From: JACXVD01 sp020446665
Lineage (GTDB): Bacteria; Pseudomonadota; Alphaproteobacteria; Sphingomonadales; Sphingomonadaceae
DNA: 51,963 nt
Reading direction: 5' to 3'
NCBI GenBank assembly: GCA_041396905.1
Contig: JAWKXQ010000018.1
Span: 1-51,963 of the forward strand
Under the pieces are notes generated by a model. That model was not told where the DNA came from. It searched no databases and worked only from the letters and a program-made list of their open reading frames with translations. Of the stretch, positions 41,744 through 50,670 are shown one piece after another. The position numbers and the translations under genes are program-made. How positions within the stretch are numbered: the stretch's first letter is position 1; the number at the start of each line of letters is the position of its first letter.

Positions 41744-42193
41744 ATGAGCCCACAGGAACTGGCCAGCAAGGCCGGCGAAATCATCGGCACATCCGAATGG
41801 GTCGAGATATCGCAGGATCGGATCAACAAGTTTGCCGATGCCACCGGCGACCACCAGTTTATCCATGTCGACGCGGAAAAGGCAGCGCAGACCCCGTTCG
41901 GCGGAACCATCGCGCATGGTTTCCTGACTCTGTCGATGCTGCCCCATCTCGGCGAGAATTCGGATGCGCCGAAGATTGACGGGATCAAGATTGCGGTGAA
42001 TTATGGCGGCAACAAAACCCGCTTCATCTCCCCCGTTCGTTCGGGCAAGCGTATCCGCAGCATCGTCAAACTGCTGGAAATGATCGAGAAACGCCCCGGC
42101 CAGTGGCAGCAGACCAACGAGATCACGATCGAGATCGAAGGCGAGGACAAGCCTGCCCTGATCTGCGAATGGATGACCTTGTATTTCGTCTGA
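41744..42193 (+). CDS. MaoC-family (R)-enoyl-CoA hydratase-like dehydratase
   Basis: 149 residues. A hot-dog fold is indicated by the hydratase-2 motif ADATGDHQFIHVD (Asp 36 and His 41 as the catalytic pair), followed by TPFGGTIAHGFLTLSMLPHL, which lines the acyl pocket. MaoC enzymes hydrate trans-2-enoyl-CoA to the (R)-3-hydroxyacyl-CoA, linking beta-oxidation to polyhydroxyalkanoate. The start is the ATG of MSPQEL; AAGGA lies about ten bases before it. A thiolase gene begins 46 bases downstream, so they may be one unit. Confidence 0.9.
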   Translation: MSPQELASKAGEIIGTSEWVEISQDRINKFADATGDHQFIHVDAEKAAQTPFGGTIAHGFLTLSMLPHLGENSDAPKIDGIKIAVNYGGNKTRFISPVRSGKRIRSIVKLLEMIEKRPGQWQQTNEITIEIEGEDKPALICEWMTLYFV

Positions 42194-42239
42194 CCTCTTC
42201 GCGACCAACCCTTACAGCCATTTTTGACAGGAGCGCCCC

Positions 42240-43421
42240 ATGCGCGACGCAGTAATCGTTTCCACCGCCCGTACCCCGCTGACCAAGGCCGGGCGCGGTG
42301 CTTTCAACAACACTGGCTCGGCCACGCTGGGTGCACACTCGGTCCGCGCGGCGATTGAACGCGCCGGAATCGACGGGGGTGAAGTGGACGATGTGCTGAT
42401 GGGCTCCGCCGTGCAGCAGGGCGGCCAGGCGGTGAATATCGGCCGCCTGGTGGCGTTGCGGGCGGGCCTGCCGGTCAGCGTGCCGGGCATGTCGATCGAT
42501 CGCCAATGCGCCTCGGGCCTGATGACTATCGCCACGGCCGCCAAGCAGATCATCGTTGATCGGATGGATATCTGCGTCGCCGGCGGGGTTGAATCGATCT
42601 CCAAAGTATCCGGCAGCGGCAAGCTGTTTGTGGAACCCGATCCGGAACTGATCGCGATGCACAAGGATACCTACATGCCGATGATCGGCACGGCGGAAGT
42701 GGTGGCCAAGCGGTATGGCATCAGTCGCGAGGCACAGGATGAATATTCGCTCCGCTCGCAACAACGCACCGCTGCCGCGCAGGCCGCGGGCAAGTTCGAT
42801 GACGAAATCGTTGCCTGCACGGCCACGATGGGCGTGATGAACAAGGAAACGAAGGAAGTCACCTTCCACGAAGTCACCGCCGACAAGGACGATTGCAACC
42901 GCCCCGACACCACGCTGGAGGGGCTGGCTTCGCTCAAGCCGGTGATGGGCGAAGGCCACACGATCACCGCCGGCAATGCCAGCCAGCTGAGCGATGGCTC
43001 CAGCGCCTGTGTGGTGATGGAAGCCGGCGTTGCGGCAAAGCGCGGGCTGGCGCCGCTGGGTCGCTATGTCGGCATGGCCGTGGCCGGCACGGAGCCGGAC
43101 GAAATGGGCATCGGCCCGGTCTATGCGATCCCGAAACTGCTCGAACGCTTCGACCTGAAGATGGACGATATCGGCCTGTGGGAACTGAACGAAGCCTTTG
43201 CCGTGCAGGTGCTTTATTGCCGCGACAAGCTGGGCATTCCCGATGACCGGCTCAACGTCAATGGCGGCTCGATCTCCATCGGCCACCCCTTCGGCATGAC
43301 TGGCGCCCGCTGCGTTGGCCATGCGCTGATCGAAGGCAAGCGCCGGGGCGACAAATATGTCGTCGTCACCATGTGCGTGGGTGGCGGCCAGGGCGCGGCT
43401 GGCCTGTTCGAAGTCCTGTAA
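42240..43421 (+). CDS. Acetyl-CoA C-acyltransferase (thiolase)
   Basis: 393 residues. Catalytic Cys 90 lies in SIDRQCASGLMTIA, His 349 in SISIGHPFGMTGAR, and Cys 379 in VTMCVGGGQGAAG. NGGSISIGH and GLWELNEAFAVQVLYC are thiolase II hallmarks. The active site does not tell whether it works in biosynthesis (acetoacetyl-CoA) or beta-oxidation. AGGAG lies six bases before the ATG. It follows MaoC and precedes a lipoprotein gene by two bases. Confidence 0.95.
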   Translation: MRDAVIVSTARTPLTKAGRGAFNNTGSATLGAHSVRAAIERAGIDGGEVDDVLMGSAVQQGGQAVNIGRLVALRAGLPVSVPGMSIDRQCASGLMTIATAAKQIIVDRMDICVAGGVESISKVSGSGKLFVEPDPELIAMHKDTYMPMIGTAEVVAKRYGISREAQDEYSLRSQQRTAAAQAAGKFDDEIVACTATMGVMNKETKEVTFHEVTADKDDCNRPDTTLEGLASLKPVMGEGHTITAGNASQLSDGSSACVVMEAGVAAKRGLAPLGRYVGMAVAGTEPDEMGIGPVYAIPKLLERFDLKMDDIGLWELNEAFAVQVLYCRDKLGIPDDRLNVNGGSISIGHPFGMTGARCVGHALIEGKRRGDKYVVVTMCVGGGQGAAGLFEVL

Positions 43422-43423
43422 CG

Positions 43424-44080
43424 ATGCGGCATGCTGCCTTCGCTCTGACGCTGCCAGCTCTGGCACTTGCGGCCTGCTCGCCTTCCGAAAGCGAGGACGC
43501 TGCGCCGGAATCAGCTGTGACAGAGGAAGGCAGCCCCGCTGCCGAGCTGGCAGAAGGGCCCAGGGAAGCGGGGGAGGCTGCGGAACCGGCCGCCTCTTCG
43601 TCACGCGGCCCGACATCTGCCTATAGCGACCTCGATCTCGACCAATGCACGGTCATTGAAGACGCCACAGAGTATGAAAGCGTCATCTGGCGCTGCGCTG
43701 GATTTGGCGGCATCCCGCTGATCGTGGGCTTGGGTGATGGGCGCTATGATGTCGATGCAGGGGTCGACAATGGCAATTTCGGGACGATGGGCGCCTTCAA
43801 CAATCCGGGCGACAAGGTCGAATGGCGGCTCGATGGCGGCAAACCCTTTGCCATTATCTACCGTCTGAATGACGCGACCAGCGAAATTGGCGGGCAAGGC
43901 GGCAGTTTTCTCGTCGTCGAAACCATTGGCAGTGCGGGCAAGCCAGGCTGCGAAGTGGCCCGCGTGGATGGCGCAACCCGCGATGCCAATGCCCGCGCGC
44001 GGCAACTGGCGGACGAACTGGCGCGCAATTTTGCCTGCGGATCGGACGAGCCGGTGATGGTGGGCAAACGCACCGGCTGA
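43424..44080 (+). CDS. Lipoprotein of unknown function
   Basis: 218 residues. The lipobox LPALALAAC places Cys 18 at the mature start. A long Glu/Ala/Ser-rich linker (ESEDAAPESAVTEEGSPA) precedes a beta-rich domain beginning YSDLDLDQCTVIEDATEYES, with IWRCAGFGGIPLIVGLGDGR and a Cys pair later (GKPGCEVARVDG, ARNFACGSDE). I do not recognise the family. The start is the ATG two bases after the thiolase stop; a longer frame runs back into thiolase. Confidence 0.75.
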   Translation: MRHAAFALTLPALALAACSPSESEDAAPESAVTEEGSPAAELAEGPREAGEAAEPAASSSRGPTSAYSDLDLDQCTVIEDATEYESVIWRCAGFGGIPLIVGLGDGRYDVDAGVDNGNFGTMGAFNNPGDKVEWRLDGGKPFAIIYRLNDATSEIGGQGGSFLVVETIGSAGKPGCEVARVDGATRDANARARQLADELARNFACGSDEPVMVGKRTG

Positions 44081-44158
44081 CGCGCCAGCCTTGCTCTTGG
44101 CGCAATAAATGCGCACCATCTGCCGCGCAGAATCGGGGAACGCGCAGGGAGAGGTCGC

Positions 44159-44755
44159 ATGGGCATCATGGAAATCATCGGCATTGCCGCCAGCGTCAGC
44201 CTGCTGTCGGGCTGGCGGCTCTATTTGTCGATCGCCGCGACGGGCTTGGCAATGCGTTATGATGTGCTGCCCGTGCCGGAACATCTCGCCAGCCTGTCTG
44301 CACTGGACAGCCCATGGGTGATCGGCATTGCCGGTGTGGCCGCAATTGTCGAATTGCTGGCAGACAAGGTCGCCTGGCTCGATTCGCTGTGGGACAGTGT
44401 TCACACCTTCATCCGCCCGATTGGCGGCGCTTTGCTGGCGCTGGCGATTATTGACCCGGCGGACCCAGGCACGCAAGTTATCGCCTTTATCCTCGGCGGC
44501 GGCGGCGCGCTGCTTGCCCATGGCGGCAAGGCCAGCGCGCGGGCGGTGGTCAACACCAGCCCCGAACCGGTCAGCAATATCGCGGTCTCCACCACAGAGG
44601 ATGTGATGACGGCAGGCCTGCTCTGGGCGGTTTACGAATATCCGGTCGCCGCCGCCGGGGTTGCCGCGCTGCTGCTGCTCATGGCGCTGGGCCTGCTCTA
44701 TGTCGCGCAAAGGCTGGTGAAGAAATTGTTCCGCAAGGAAGCGCCGCCGGCTTAG
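44159..44755 (+). CDS. DUF4126 membrane protein
   Basis: 198 residues with about four to five membrane helices: GIAASVSLLSGWRLYLSIAA, VIGIAGVAAIVELLADK, ALLALAIIDPADPG, VIAFILGGGGALLAHGGKAS and VAALLLLMALGLLYVAQRL. The GWRLYLS and AHGGKASARAVVNTSPEPV segments are signatures of DUF4126, a family with unknown function. GGGAGAGG lies five bases before the ATG. No functional partner is evident. Confidence 0.88.
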   Translation: MGIMEIIGIAASVSLLSGWRLYLSIAATGLAMRYDVLPVPEHLASLSALDSPWVIGIAGVAAIVELLADKVAWLDSLWDSVHTFIRPIGGALLALAIIDPADPGTQVIAFILGGGGALLAHGGKASARAVVNTSPEPVSNIAVSTTEDVMTAGLLWAVYEYPVAAAGVAALLLLMALGLLYVAQRLVKKLFRKEAPPA

Positions 44756-44854
44756 GTTTGGGGGCCTTTCCACCGTCTGCTTCTGAGCGGCTAGTGCCGG
44801 AAAGCTGCAGTTCGGCAAACGACGCTATTGCGGAAGATGGCGACCTCACACAAT

Positions 44855-45001
44855 CGTCATCCCAGCGAAGGCTGGGATCGCTGGCGGCGCCGCGCTAGCG
44901 CGATGGTGTGCTCTTTATCGGCGCAACCGCCGATCTGCCCGCGCGATTTATTCGAGCACATCGACTAAACGGGAGCGATCCCAGCTTCCGCTGGGATGAC
45001 G
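44855..45001. repeat. 147-bp element with 28-bp REP-like inverted ends
   Basis: The left end reads CGTCAT-CCCAGC-GAAG then GCTGGG-ATCGCT. The right end, read on the other strand, is CGTCAT-CCCAGC-GGAA then GCTGGG-ATCGCT. They differ at two of 28 positions. Each end is itself a hairpin. The 91-base centre has no open frame. Together it looks like a REP pair (BIME) or small MITE. It lies in the 283-base gap between DUF4126 and the PHB depolymerase, which otherwise holds nothing I can recognise. Confidence 0.8.
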
Positions 45002-45038
45002 GGTTTGCTGGATGAAGGGATCGGAACGCCCCCGCCGC

Positions 45039-46298
45039 CTAAACCGCCTTCAACGCCGCCTTGCCCTTGGCCGCCTTGCGGCTGTGGGTGACGATGAATT
45101 CCTCCAGCACCGGGGCGATCTGGCCGCGCCATTTGCTGCCGTTGAAGATGCCGTAATGCCCGGCCCCTTCGGCGAGGTAATATTTCTTCTTCGCATCGGG
45201 CAGGCCGGTGGTGAGGTGCAGCGCCGCCTTGGTCTGGCCGACGCCGGAAATATCGTCTTTCTCGCCTTCCACCGCCAGGATTGCCGTGTCGTGGATCGCG
45301 CCCAGATCGACCAGCTTGCCGCGATGCACAAACTCGCCATTGGGCAGCGAGTGCTTCTGGAACACTTCCTCCACTGTCTGGAGATAGAAATCCGCTGTCA
45401 TGTCACAGACAGAACGATATTCGTCGTAGAAATCCTTGGTCGCTTGCGCACTTGCGTCGTCGCCAGCGGTGAGGTGCTTGAACATCTCGTAATGGCTGAG
45501 CAGGTGGTTGCCGAGATTCATGCTCATAAAGCCTGCCAGCTGCATGAAGCCGGGATAGACCCGCCGCCCTGCACCGGGATATTGCTGGGGCACGGTGGCG
45601 ACAACATTATGCTGAAACCACTCGATCGGGCGATCCATCGCCAGATCATTGACGGAAGTGGGCGATTCGCGCGTATCCACCGGGCCGCCCATCATGGTCA
45701 GGCTGGCCGGGCGATAGGGATTGTCGTCCCCCGCCATCACCGCGGTCGCCGCCAGCGCGGGGACGGAAGGCTGGCACACCGCCAGCATATGCGTGCCTTC
45801 ACCGATAAAGCTCAGGAATTCGATGAGATAGTCGATATAATCGTCAAGATCGAAACGACCCTCATGCAGCGGTACCATCCGGGCATCGGCCCAGTCGGTA
45901 ATATAGACCTCATGCCGCTCGACCATCTTCGCCACCGTGCCGCGCAGCAGCGTGGCGAAATGACCGCTCATCGGCGCGACAATCAGCAGTTTCGGGGCGT
46001 TTTCTGGCAGTGCATCATGGGTAAAACGCAGCAGATCGCCAAACGCCTTGCGCATCACGGTCGCTTCCGTGACAGCATGGGGCACGCCATCGACATCGAC
46101 CGAATGAATATCGAATTCCGGCTTGCCGCGCGGAGCCGTGGCATGGGCGAAGACTTCCAGCGCCGAGGCGAAAGTGGGGCCAAAGCCCATATAGCCAAAG
46201 GGCAAAGCCGGATTGGTCAGCATTTCTGCGGTCATGGAGGCCATGGCGCTGGCGCTGGTCATCCAGGCGCGCTGCATTTCATGGGCTTGGTAAAGCAT
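45039..46298 (-). CDS. phaZ: Intracellular polyhydroxyalkanoate depolymerase
   Basis: 419 residues with no signal peptide. The PhaZ1-type lipase-like box is LAVCQPSVPALAA near 170, where Cys 173 replaces Ser as nucleophile, as in the Cupriavidus/alphaproteobacterial intracellular enzymes. The catalytic His is in AEGAGHYGIFNGSKWR near 385. PDAKKKYYLAEG and VDLGAIHDTAILAVEGEKDD are also family-typical. It mobilises PHB granules in the cytoplasm. AGGGGA lies seven bases before the ATG. A perfect palindrome lies 68 bases upstream and may control it. Confidence 0.93.
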   Translation of the reverse strand: MLYQAHEMQRAWMTSASAMASMTAEMLTNPALPFGYMGFGPTFASALEVFAHATAPRGKPEFDIHSVDVDGVPHAVTEATVMRKAFGDLLRFTHDALPENAPKLLIVAPMSGHFATLLRGTVAKMVERHEVYITDWADARMVPLHEGRFDLDDYIDYLIEFLSFIGEGTHMLAVCQPSVPALAATAVMAGDDNPYRPASLTMMGGPVDTRESPTSVNDLAMDRPIEWFQHNVVATVPQQYPGAGRRVYPGFMQLAGFMSMNLGNHLLSHYEMFKHLTAGDDASAQATKDFYDEYRSVCDMTADFYLQTVEEVFQKHSLPNGEFVHRGKLVDLGAIHDTAILAVEGEKDDISGVGQTKAALHLTTGLPDAKKKYYLAEGAGHYGIFNGSKWRGQIAPVLEEFIVTHSRKAAKGKAALKAV

Positions 46299-46365
46299 GC
46301 GATTCCCCTGCTGGTAGCCTTCCTACGGGCGTTTGGTCTCGCACAAAATGGGCCTTTTCACCTCA

Positions 46366-46380
46366 TTGTGCAATGCACAA
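46366..46380. promoter_or_regulatory. Perfect palindrome between phaZ and the ABC exporter gene
   Basis: TTGTGCA-A-TGCACAA is a perfect 7-1-7 dyad. A partial site GCACAAAATG occurs at about 46341, and AAGTGCAC follows at 46381, so the motif recurs within 50 bases. The TGC...GCA layout is reminiscent of PhaR-type PHB regulator sites, but this match is by eye. It could serve either divergent gene. Confidence 0.5.
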
Positions 46381-46449
46381 AAGTGCACAGAGGCCAAAAT
46401 GCTGGGCCAATGCTGGATTTTGGCAGTCGGCATCGCTACTTCCGCATCC

Positions 46450-48270
46450 ATGGAAGAACAGCCCGCCCCCGTACAAAGCGCATCTGAACCCGAAACCGCC
46501 AGCGCGCCGCCGCCAAAGGCGAAATCACTTGGCCCGCTGCGGATGATCTGGCGCGAGGCGGCGCAATATCCGCAGCAGATTGTTCTGGCCATGATTGCGC
46601 TGGTCACCACGGCTTCTGCGATGGTGGCGATCCCCGCGCGGATCAAGGTGATCATCGATCAGGCATTCGGCACCGGCGCGCAACAGGCCGAGATCGACCA
46701 TGCATTCTATTATTTGCTGATGATCGTGATCGTGCTGGGACTGGGCACAGCGCTGCGTTTCTACTTCGTCAGCTGGCTGGGTGAGCGGGTAGTCGCGGAT
46801 ATTCGCGGCAAGGTGCATCGCAATCTGTTGCGGCTTGCTCCCGGCTTTTTCGAGGAAAACAGCCCCAAGGAAATTTCCAGCCGTATGACCGCCGATACCG
46901 CCTTGATCGAGCAGGTGGTGGGCACGACCGTTTCTGTCGCCCTGCGCAATGCGATCATGGCAGTTCTGGGGACGACCTATCTCTTCTGGCTCGCTCCGGG
47001 CCTTGCATCCATGCTGCTGATCGCAATTCCGCTGATCATCATCCCGATTGTCCTTTTCGGCAGGCGGCTGCGCAATGTCAGCCGCACCAGCCAGGATCGC
47101 GTGGCCGATGTGGGGGCAATGGTGACGGAAGTGCTCGGCGCGATGAAGATCGTGCAGGCCTTCAATCAGGAAGACCGTGAAAGCGCGCGCTTCAGCGGTG
47201 CGGTGGAGGAAACCTTTACCGTCGCCAAGCGCCGCATCCTGATCCGCGCAGTGATGACGGCGCTGATCATGTTCCTTGTCGTAGGTGGCATCACCATGGT
47301 GATGTGGCGCGGCGCAGTGGCGGTTTCCACCGGCGAGATCAGCGGCGGGACCATCGCCGCCTTTGTCTTTACAGGCGGACTGGTGGCCGGTGCCTTTGGT
47401 TCGCTGACCGAGGTCTATGGCGATTTGCTGCGCGGGGCGGGGGCTGCCAGCCGCCTGAACGAGCTGCTCAACGAACAGCCCGATATTGCGCCGCCTGCAA
47501 AGCCAACGCCCCTGCCCGTTCCCCCGCGCGGCAGCCTGTCGTTCCGCAATGTCACGTTCCGCTATCCCACACGGCTGGAAACGCCCGCGCTGAAGGACTT
47601 CTCGCTGGAGGTGGAACCGGGCGAGACAGTGGCGATTGTCGGCCCCTCTGGCGCTGGCAAGAGCACGATTTTCCAGATGGTCGAGCGCTTCTATGATCCG
47701 CAATCCGGCACGATCCGCATTGACGGCATCCCGCTGACCAGCGCGGACCCCGCCGATATCCGCCAGCGTATCGCGCTGGTGCCGCAAGATGGCGTGCTCT
47801 TCTCTGCCAATGCGCGCGACAATCTGCGTTATGGCAATTGGCAGGCCAGTGACGAGCAGATCTGGGAAGCGGCGCGTGCGGCCAATGCCGAGGCCTTTCT
47901 GCGCGATCTTCCGCAGGGCCTCGATACCTATCTGGGCGAGAGCGGCACGCGCCTGTCCGGCGGGCAGCAGCAACGGATCGCCATTGCCCGGGCCGTTCTG
48001 CGCAACGCGCCGATCCTGTTGCTGGACGAGGCGACCAGCGCGCTGGATGCTGAAAGCGAGCGGCTGGTGCAGGAAGCGCTGGAACATCTGATGCAGGACC
48101 GCACGACACTGGTCATCGCCCACCGCCTTGCCACAGTGCGGGCGGCAGACCGGATCGTGGTGATGGAAGAAGGCCAGATCGTCGAGCAGGGCAGCCATGA
48201 CACGCTATCTGCAGCGGGCGGGCTCTACGCCCATCTCGCAAAGCTGCAATTCGCCAGCGAAGCGGCATAG
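46450..48270 (+). CDS. ABC exporter (fused membrane and ATPase domains)
   Basis: 606 residues. Six membrane helices (about 45-330; e.g. IVLAMIALVTTASAMVAIP) form the exporter domain. The ATPase domain (about 360-600) has Walker A GPSGAGKSTIFQM near 398, Q-loop LVPQDGVLFSAN, signature LSGGQQQRIAIA near 500 and Walker B ILLLDEATSALDAES near 520, with the His switch VIAHRLATV. It belongs to the lipid/multidrug (MsbA-like) exporters. The start is uncertain: ATG 46450 fits the family, but ATG 46399 has a good AGAGG site seven bases upstream and adds 17 residues. It diverges from phaZ. Confidence 0.93.
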   Translation: MEEQPAPVQSASEPETASAPPPKAKSLGPLRMIWREAAQYPQQIVLAMIALVTTASAMVAIPARIKVIIDQAFGTGAQQAEIDHAFYYLLMIVIVLGLGTALRFYFVSWLGERVVADIRGKVHRNLLRLAPGFFEENSPKEISSRMTADTALIEQVVGTTVSVALRNAIMAVLGTTYLFWLAPGLASMLLIAIPLIIIPIVLFGRRLRNVSRTSQDRVADVGAMVTEVLGAMKIVQAFNQEDRESARFSGAVEETFTVAKRRILIRAVMTALIMFLVVGGITMVMWRGAVAVSTGEISGGTIAAFVFTGGLVAGAFGSLTEVYGDLLRGAGAASRLNELLNEQPDIAPPAKPTPLPVPPRGSLSFRNVTFRYPTRLETPALKDFSLEVEPGETVAIVGPSGAGKSTIFQMVERFYDPQSGTIRIDGIPLTSADPADIRQRIALVPQDGVLFSANARDNLRYGNWQASDEQIWEAARAANAEAFLRDLPQGLDTYLGESGTRLSGGQQQRIAIARAVLRNAPILLLDEATSALDAESERLVQEALEHLMQDRTTLVIAHRLATVRAADRIVVMEEGQIVEQGSHDTLSAAGGLYAHLAKLQFASEAA

Positions 48271-48439
48271 GCTCCGGGCCTGTCCACCCTTGCGGCACAG
48301 CGCTTTTTCGACAAAGTTGCATTGGTAACCGATGAACGTCGCCACTTGGCGGCATTCCATCCCTATGCCGATCTGGCAAAACACCCGCAGGATGAAGCGG
48401 GGACTGGACCTATTCTTTTCCAAATACGGGAGCGCATCC

Positions 48440-50581
48440 ATGATTCGGACTGTTTTTACCCTTGGCGCCAGTGCAATGGCGCTGGCCCTTGCCACCCCGG
48501 CCCTTGCAGAAAAGGCTGACACCGCCGCCGTTGCCGAAGCAGAACCGGCCACACCGACCATGAGCTTCGGCGAATGGGGTGTCGATCCGGCCTCGCTCGA
48601 TGCAGACATCAAGCCCGGCGACGATTTCTTCGCCTATGTCAATGCACGCTGGTTGCGCGACAATCCGCTGCCGTCGGAATATAGCCGCTTTGGCGCGTTC
48701 AACCTGCTGCGCGAGAAATCGACCAGCGATGTAAAGACCCTGGTCGACGAATTGCTGGCTGCCGACCCGGCCCCCGGCACGGATGAACGGCGGATTGTCG
48801 ATAGCTACAAATCCTTCCTCGATACCGATGCGATCGAGGCCGCAGGCCTGACGCCCGCCTATCCCTATCTCACCGCCATCTATGGCGCGACTTCCCTGGA
48901 AGACCTGGCCACCCTGTGGGGACAACCGGGCTATCCCGCCCCGGTTGGTGGTTTCGTCACCGTCGACCAGAAACAGCCAGACACTTACGCTGTCTATGTC
49001 GGCATTGGCGGGCTGGGGCTGCCGGATCGCGATTACTATCTCGACACCAGCGAGAAAGGCCGCGACATTCAGGAGAAATATCGCGCCTATCTGACCTTCC
49101 TGTTCAAGGAAGCGGGCTATGCCAACCCGGAAGGCACCGCATGGGCTGTCTACAACCTTGAAGACCAGATTGCCCGCAACGTCTCGTGGGATCGAGCGGT
49201 CAGCCGCAATCGCGACCTGACCTATACCGCCGCCACCCGCGCCGAGCTGGTGGAAATGGCAGGCAAATTCCCGCTGGCCCGGATGCTCGACACGGCGGGC
49301 ATCGGCAAGGCAGACAAATTCGTGCTGACCCAGGTCCCGCCGAGTGACGACCGCGCCGAGGAGCTGGGCCTGGATGACGCCACCCGCGCGAAGATCGGCA
49401 AGGGCATTCCGGGCATGTTTGACGTTCTGGGCAATGCCGACATGGCGACGCTGCAGGCATGGACCGCCGTCCGCTTCCTGTCGAACAACTCCGCTGTCCT
49501 GCCGAGCCGTTTCGACGAAGCCGATTTCGAATTCTACGGCAAGACCTTGCGCGGCCAGCCAGAGCAGCGCCCGCGCTGGAAGCGTGCAATTGACGAGACC
49601 GAAGGCCAGCTGGGCGAAGTGCTCGGCAAGTCCTATGTCGCGCGCTATTTCCCGCCCGCCAGCAAGACCGCGATGGTCGAGCTGGTCGAAAATCTGCGCA
49701 CGGCCATGGGCCAAAGCATTGACGAGCTCGACTGGATGAGCCCGGAGACGAAGGTGGAAGCGCGCGCCAAGCTGACCGCGTTTGATCCCAAGATCGGCTA
49801 TCGTGACAACCTTGAAACCTATGAAGGGCTGGAGATCGTCGCGGGCAACCCGCTCGCCAACCGCATGGCCGCCAATGCATGGCAATGGCAGGATAATATC
49901 TCCAAGCTGGGCAAGCCGATTGACCGGACCGAATGGTTCATGTTGCCGCAGACGGTCAATGCTTACTACAATCCCAGCAAGAACGAGATCGTCTTCCCCG
50001 CTGCGATCCTGCAGCAGCCCTTCTTCGCGCTGACCAATGACCCGGCGGTCAATTACGGCGCGATTGGCGGGGTGATTGGCCATGAAATGGGCCATGGCTT
50101 TGACGACCAGGGCTCCAAGAGTGACGGCACCGGCAAGCTGCGCAACTGGTGGACAGACGAAGATCGTGCCGCCTTTGACGAGCGGGGTGACAAGCTGGTG
50201 GCGCAGTATGACGCTTTCTGCCCGCTCGATGACGGTAAGACCTGCGTTAATGGCCGCCTGACACTGGGCGAGAATATCGGTGACCTTGGCGGGCTTAGCC
50301 TCGCCTGGCGTGCTTACAAGATCGCCACCGCCGGGCAGGACGTGCCGGTGATTGACGGCCTGACCGGCGATCAGCGCTTCTTCCTCGCCTGGGCACAGGT
50401 GTGGCGTTCGCAGCAGCGTGAAGACAATGCCCGCCAGCGGCTGCGCACCGATCCGCACAGCCCGGAAGAGTTCCGCACCAATGGCGTCGTGCGCAATATG
50501 GATGCTTGGTACGAAGCCTTTGGCGTAACACCCGATGACGAGCTGTATCTGCCGCCGGAAGAACGCGTGAAGATCTGGTAA
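48440..50581 (+). CDS. M13-family zinc metallopeptidase (neprilysin-like)
   Basis: 713 residues with a signal peptide (TLGASAMALALATPALA). The mature protein starts PGDDFFAYVNARWLRDNPLP near 50, the PepO/neprilysin N-domain. The zinc site is VIGHEMGHGFDDQGSK near 546-560 (HExxH) with the third ligand Glu in TLGENIGDLGGL near 610. NAYYNPSKNEIVFPAAIL near 510 is the substrate-binding segment and DPHSPEEFRTNGVV near 680 the C-terminal signature. It should cleave short peptides in the periplasm. GGGAGC lies six bases before the ATG. A strong terminator follows. Confidence 0.96.
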   Translation: MIRTVFTLGASAMALALATPALAEKADTAAVAEAEPATPTMSFGEWGVDPASLDADIKPGDDFFAYVNARWLRDNPLPSEYSRFGAFNLLREKSTSDVKTLVDELLAADPAPGTDERRIVDSYKSFLDTDAIEAAGLTPAYPYLTAIYGATSLEDLATLWGQPGYPAPVGGFVTVDQKQPDTYAVYVGIGGLGLPDRDYYLDTSEKGRDIQEKYRAYLTFLFKEAGYANPEGTAWAVYNLEDQIARNVSWDRAVSRNRDLTYTAATRAELVEMAGKFPLARMLDTAGIGKADKFVLTQVPPSDDRAEELGLDDATRAKIGKGIPGMFDVLGNADMATLQAWTAVRFLSNNSAVLPSRFDEADFEFYGKTLRGQPEQRPRWKRAIDETEGQLGEVLGKSYVARYFPPASKTAMVELVENLRTAMGQSIDELDWMSPETKVEARAKLTAFDPKIGYRDNLETYEGLEIVAGNPLANRMAANAWQWQDNISKLGKPIDRTEWFMLPQTVNAYYNPSKNEIVFPAAILQQPFFALTNDPAVNYGAIGGVIGHEMGHGFDDQGSKSDGTGKLRNWWTDEDRAAFDERGDKLVAQYDAFCPLDDGKTCVNGRLTLGENIGDLGGLSLAWRAYKIATAGQDVPVIDGLTGDQRFFLAWAQVWRSQQREDNARQRLRTDPHSPEEFRTNGVVRNMDAWYEAFGVTPDDELYLPPEERVKIW

Positions 50582-50594
50582 TCACCTGAATTGG

Positions 50595-50630
50595 AAAACT
50601 CCCGGCGCGGTCATCCGCGCCGGGAGTTTT
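50595..50630. terminator. Strong 16-bp stem terminator after the M13 gene
   Basis: AAAACTCCCGGCGCGG pairs perfectly with CCGCGCCGGGAGTTTT around a TCAT loop. The A-run and T-run on either side let it work in both directions. It lies 13 bases past the M13 stop and insulates uppP, whose start is 40 bases on. Confidence 0.92.
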
Positions 50631-50670
50631 CATTTGACATAGCGGCAGGCATCGCCAAACCCCCCGCCCC

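Noticed and set aside
44855..45001. Insertion sequence or MITE with its own transposase
   Set aside because: The 91-base centre has no coding frame, and the ends are small hairpins like the gltB-gltD repeats, so a REP pair fits better.
46525..48198. 557-codon open frame opposite the ABC exporter
   Set aside because: All exporter and ATPase motifs are in the plus strand; the antisense frame is His/Gln/Arg-rich noise typical of GC-rich mirrors.
48410..50458. 682-codon open frame opposite the M13 peptidase
   Set aside because: The plus strand carries a complete M13 enzyme with signal peptide and zinc site; the antisense product has no motifs and no ribosome site.
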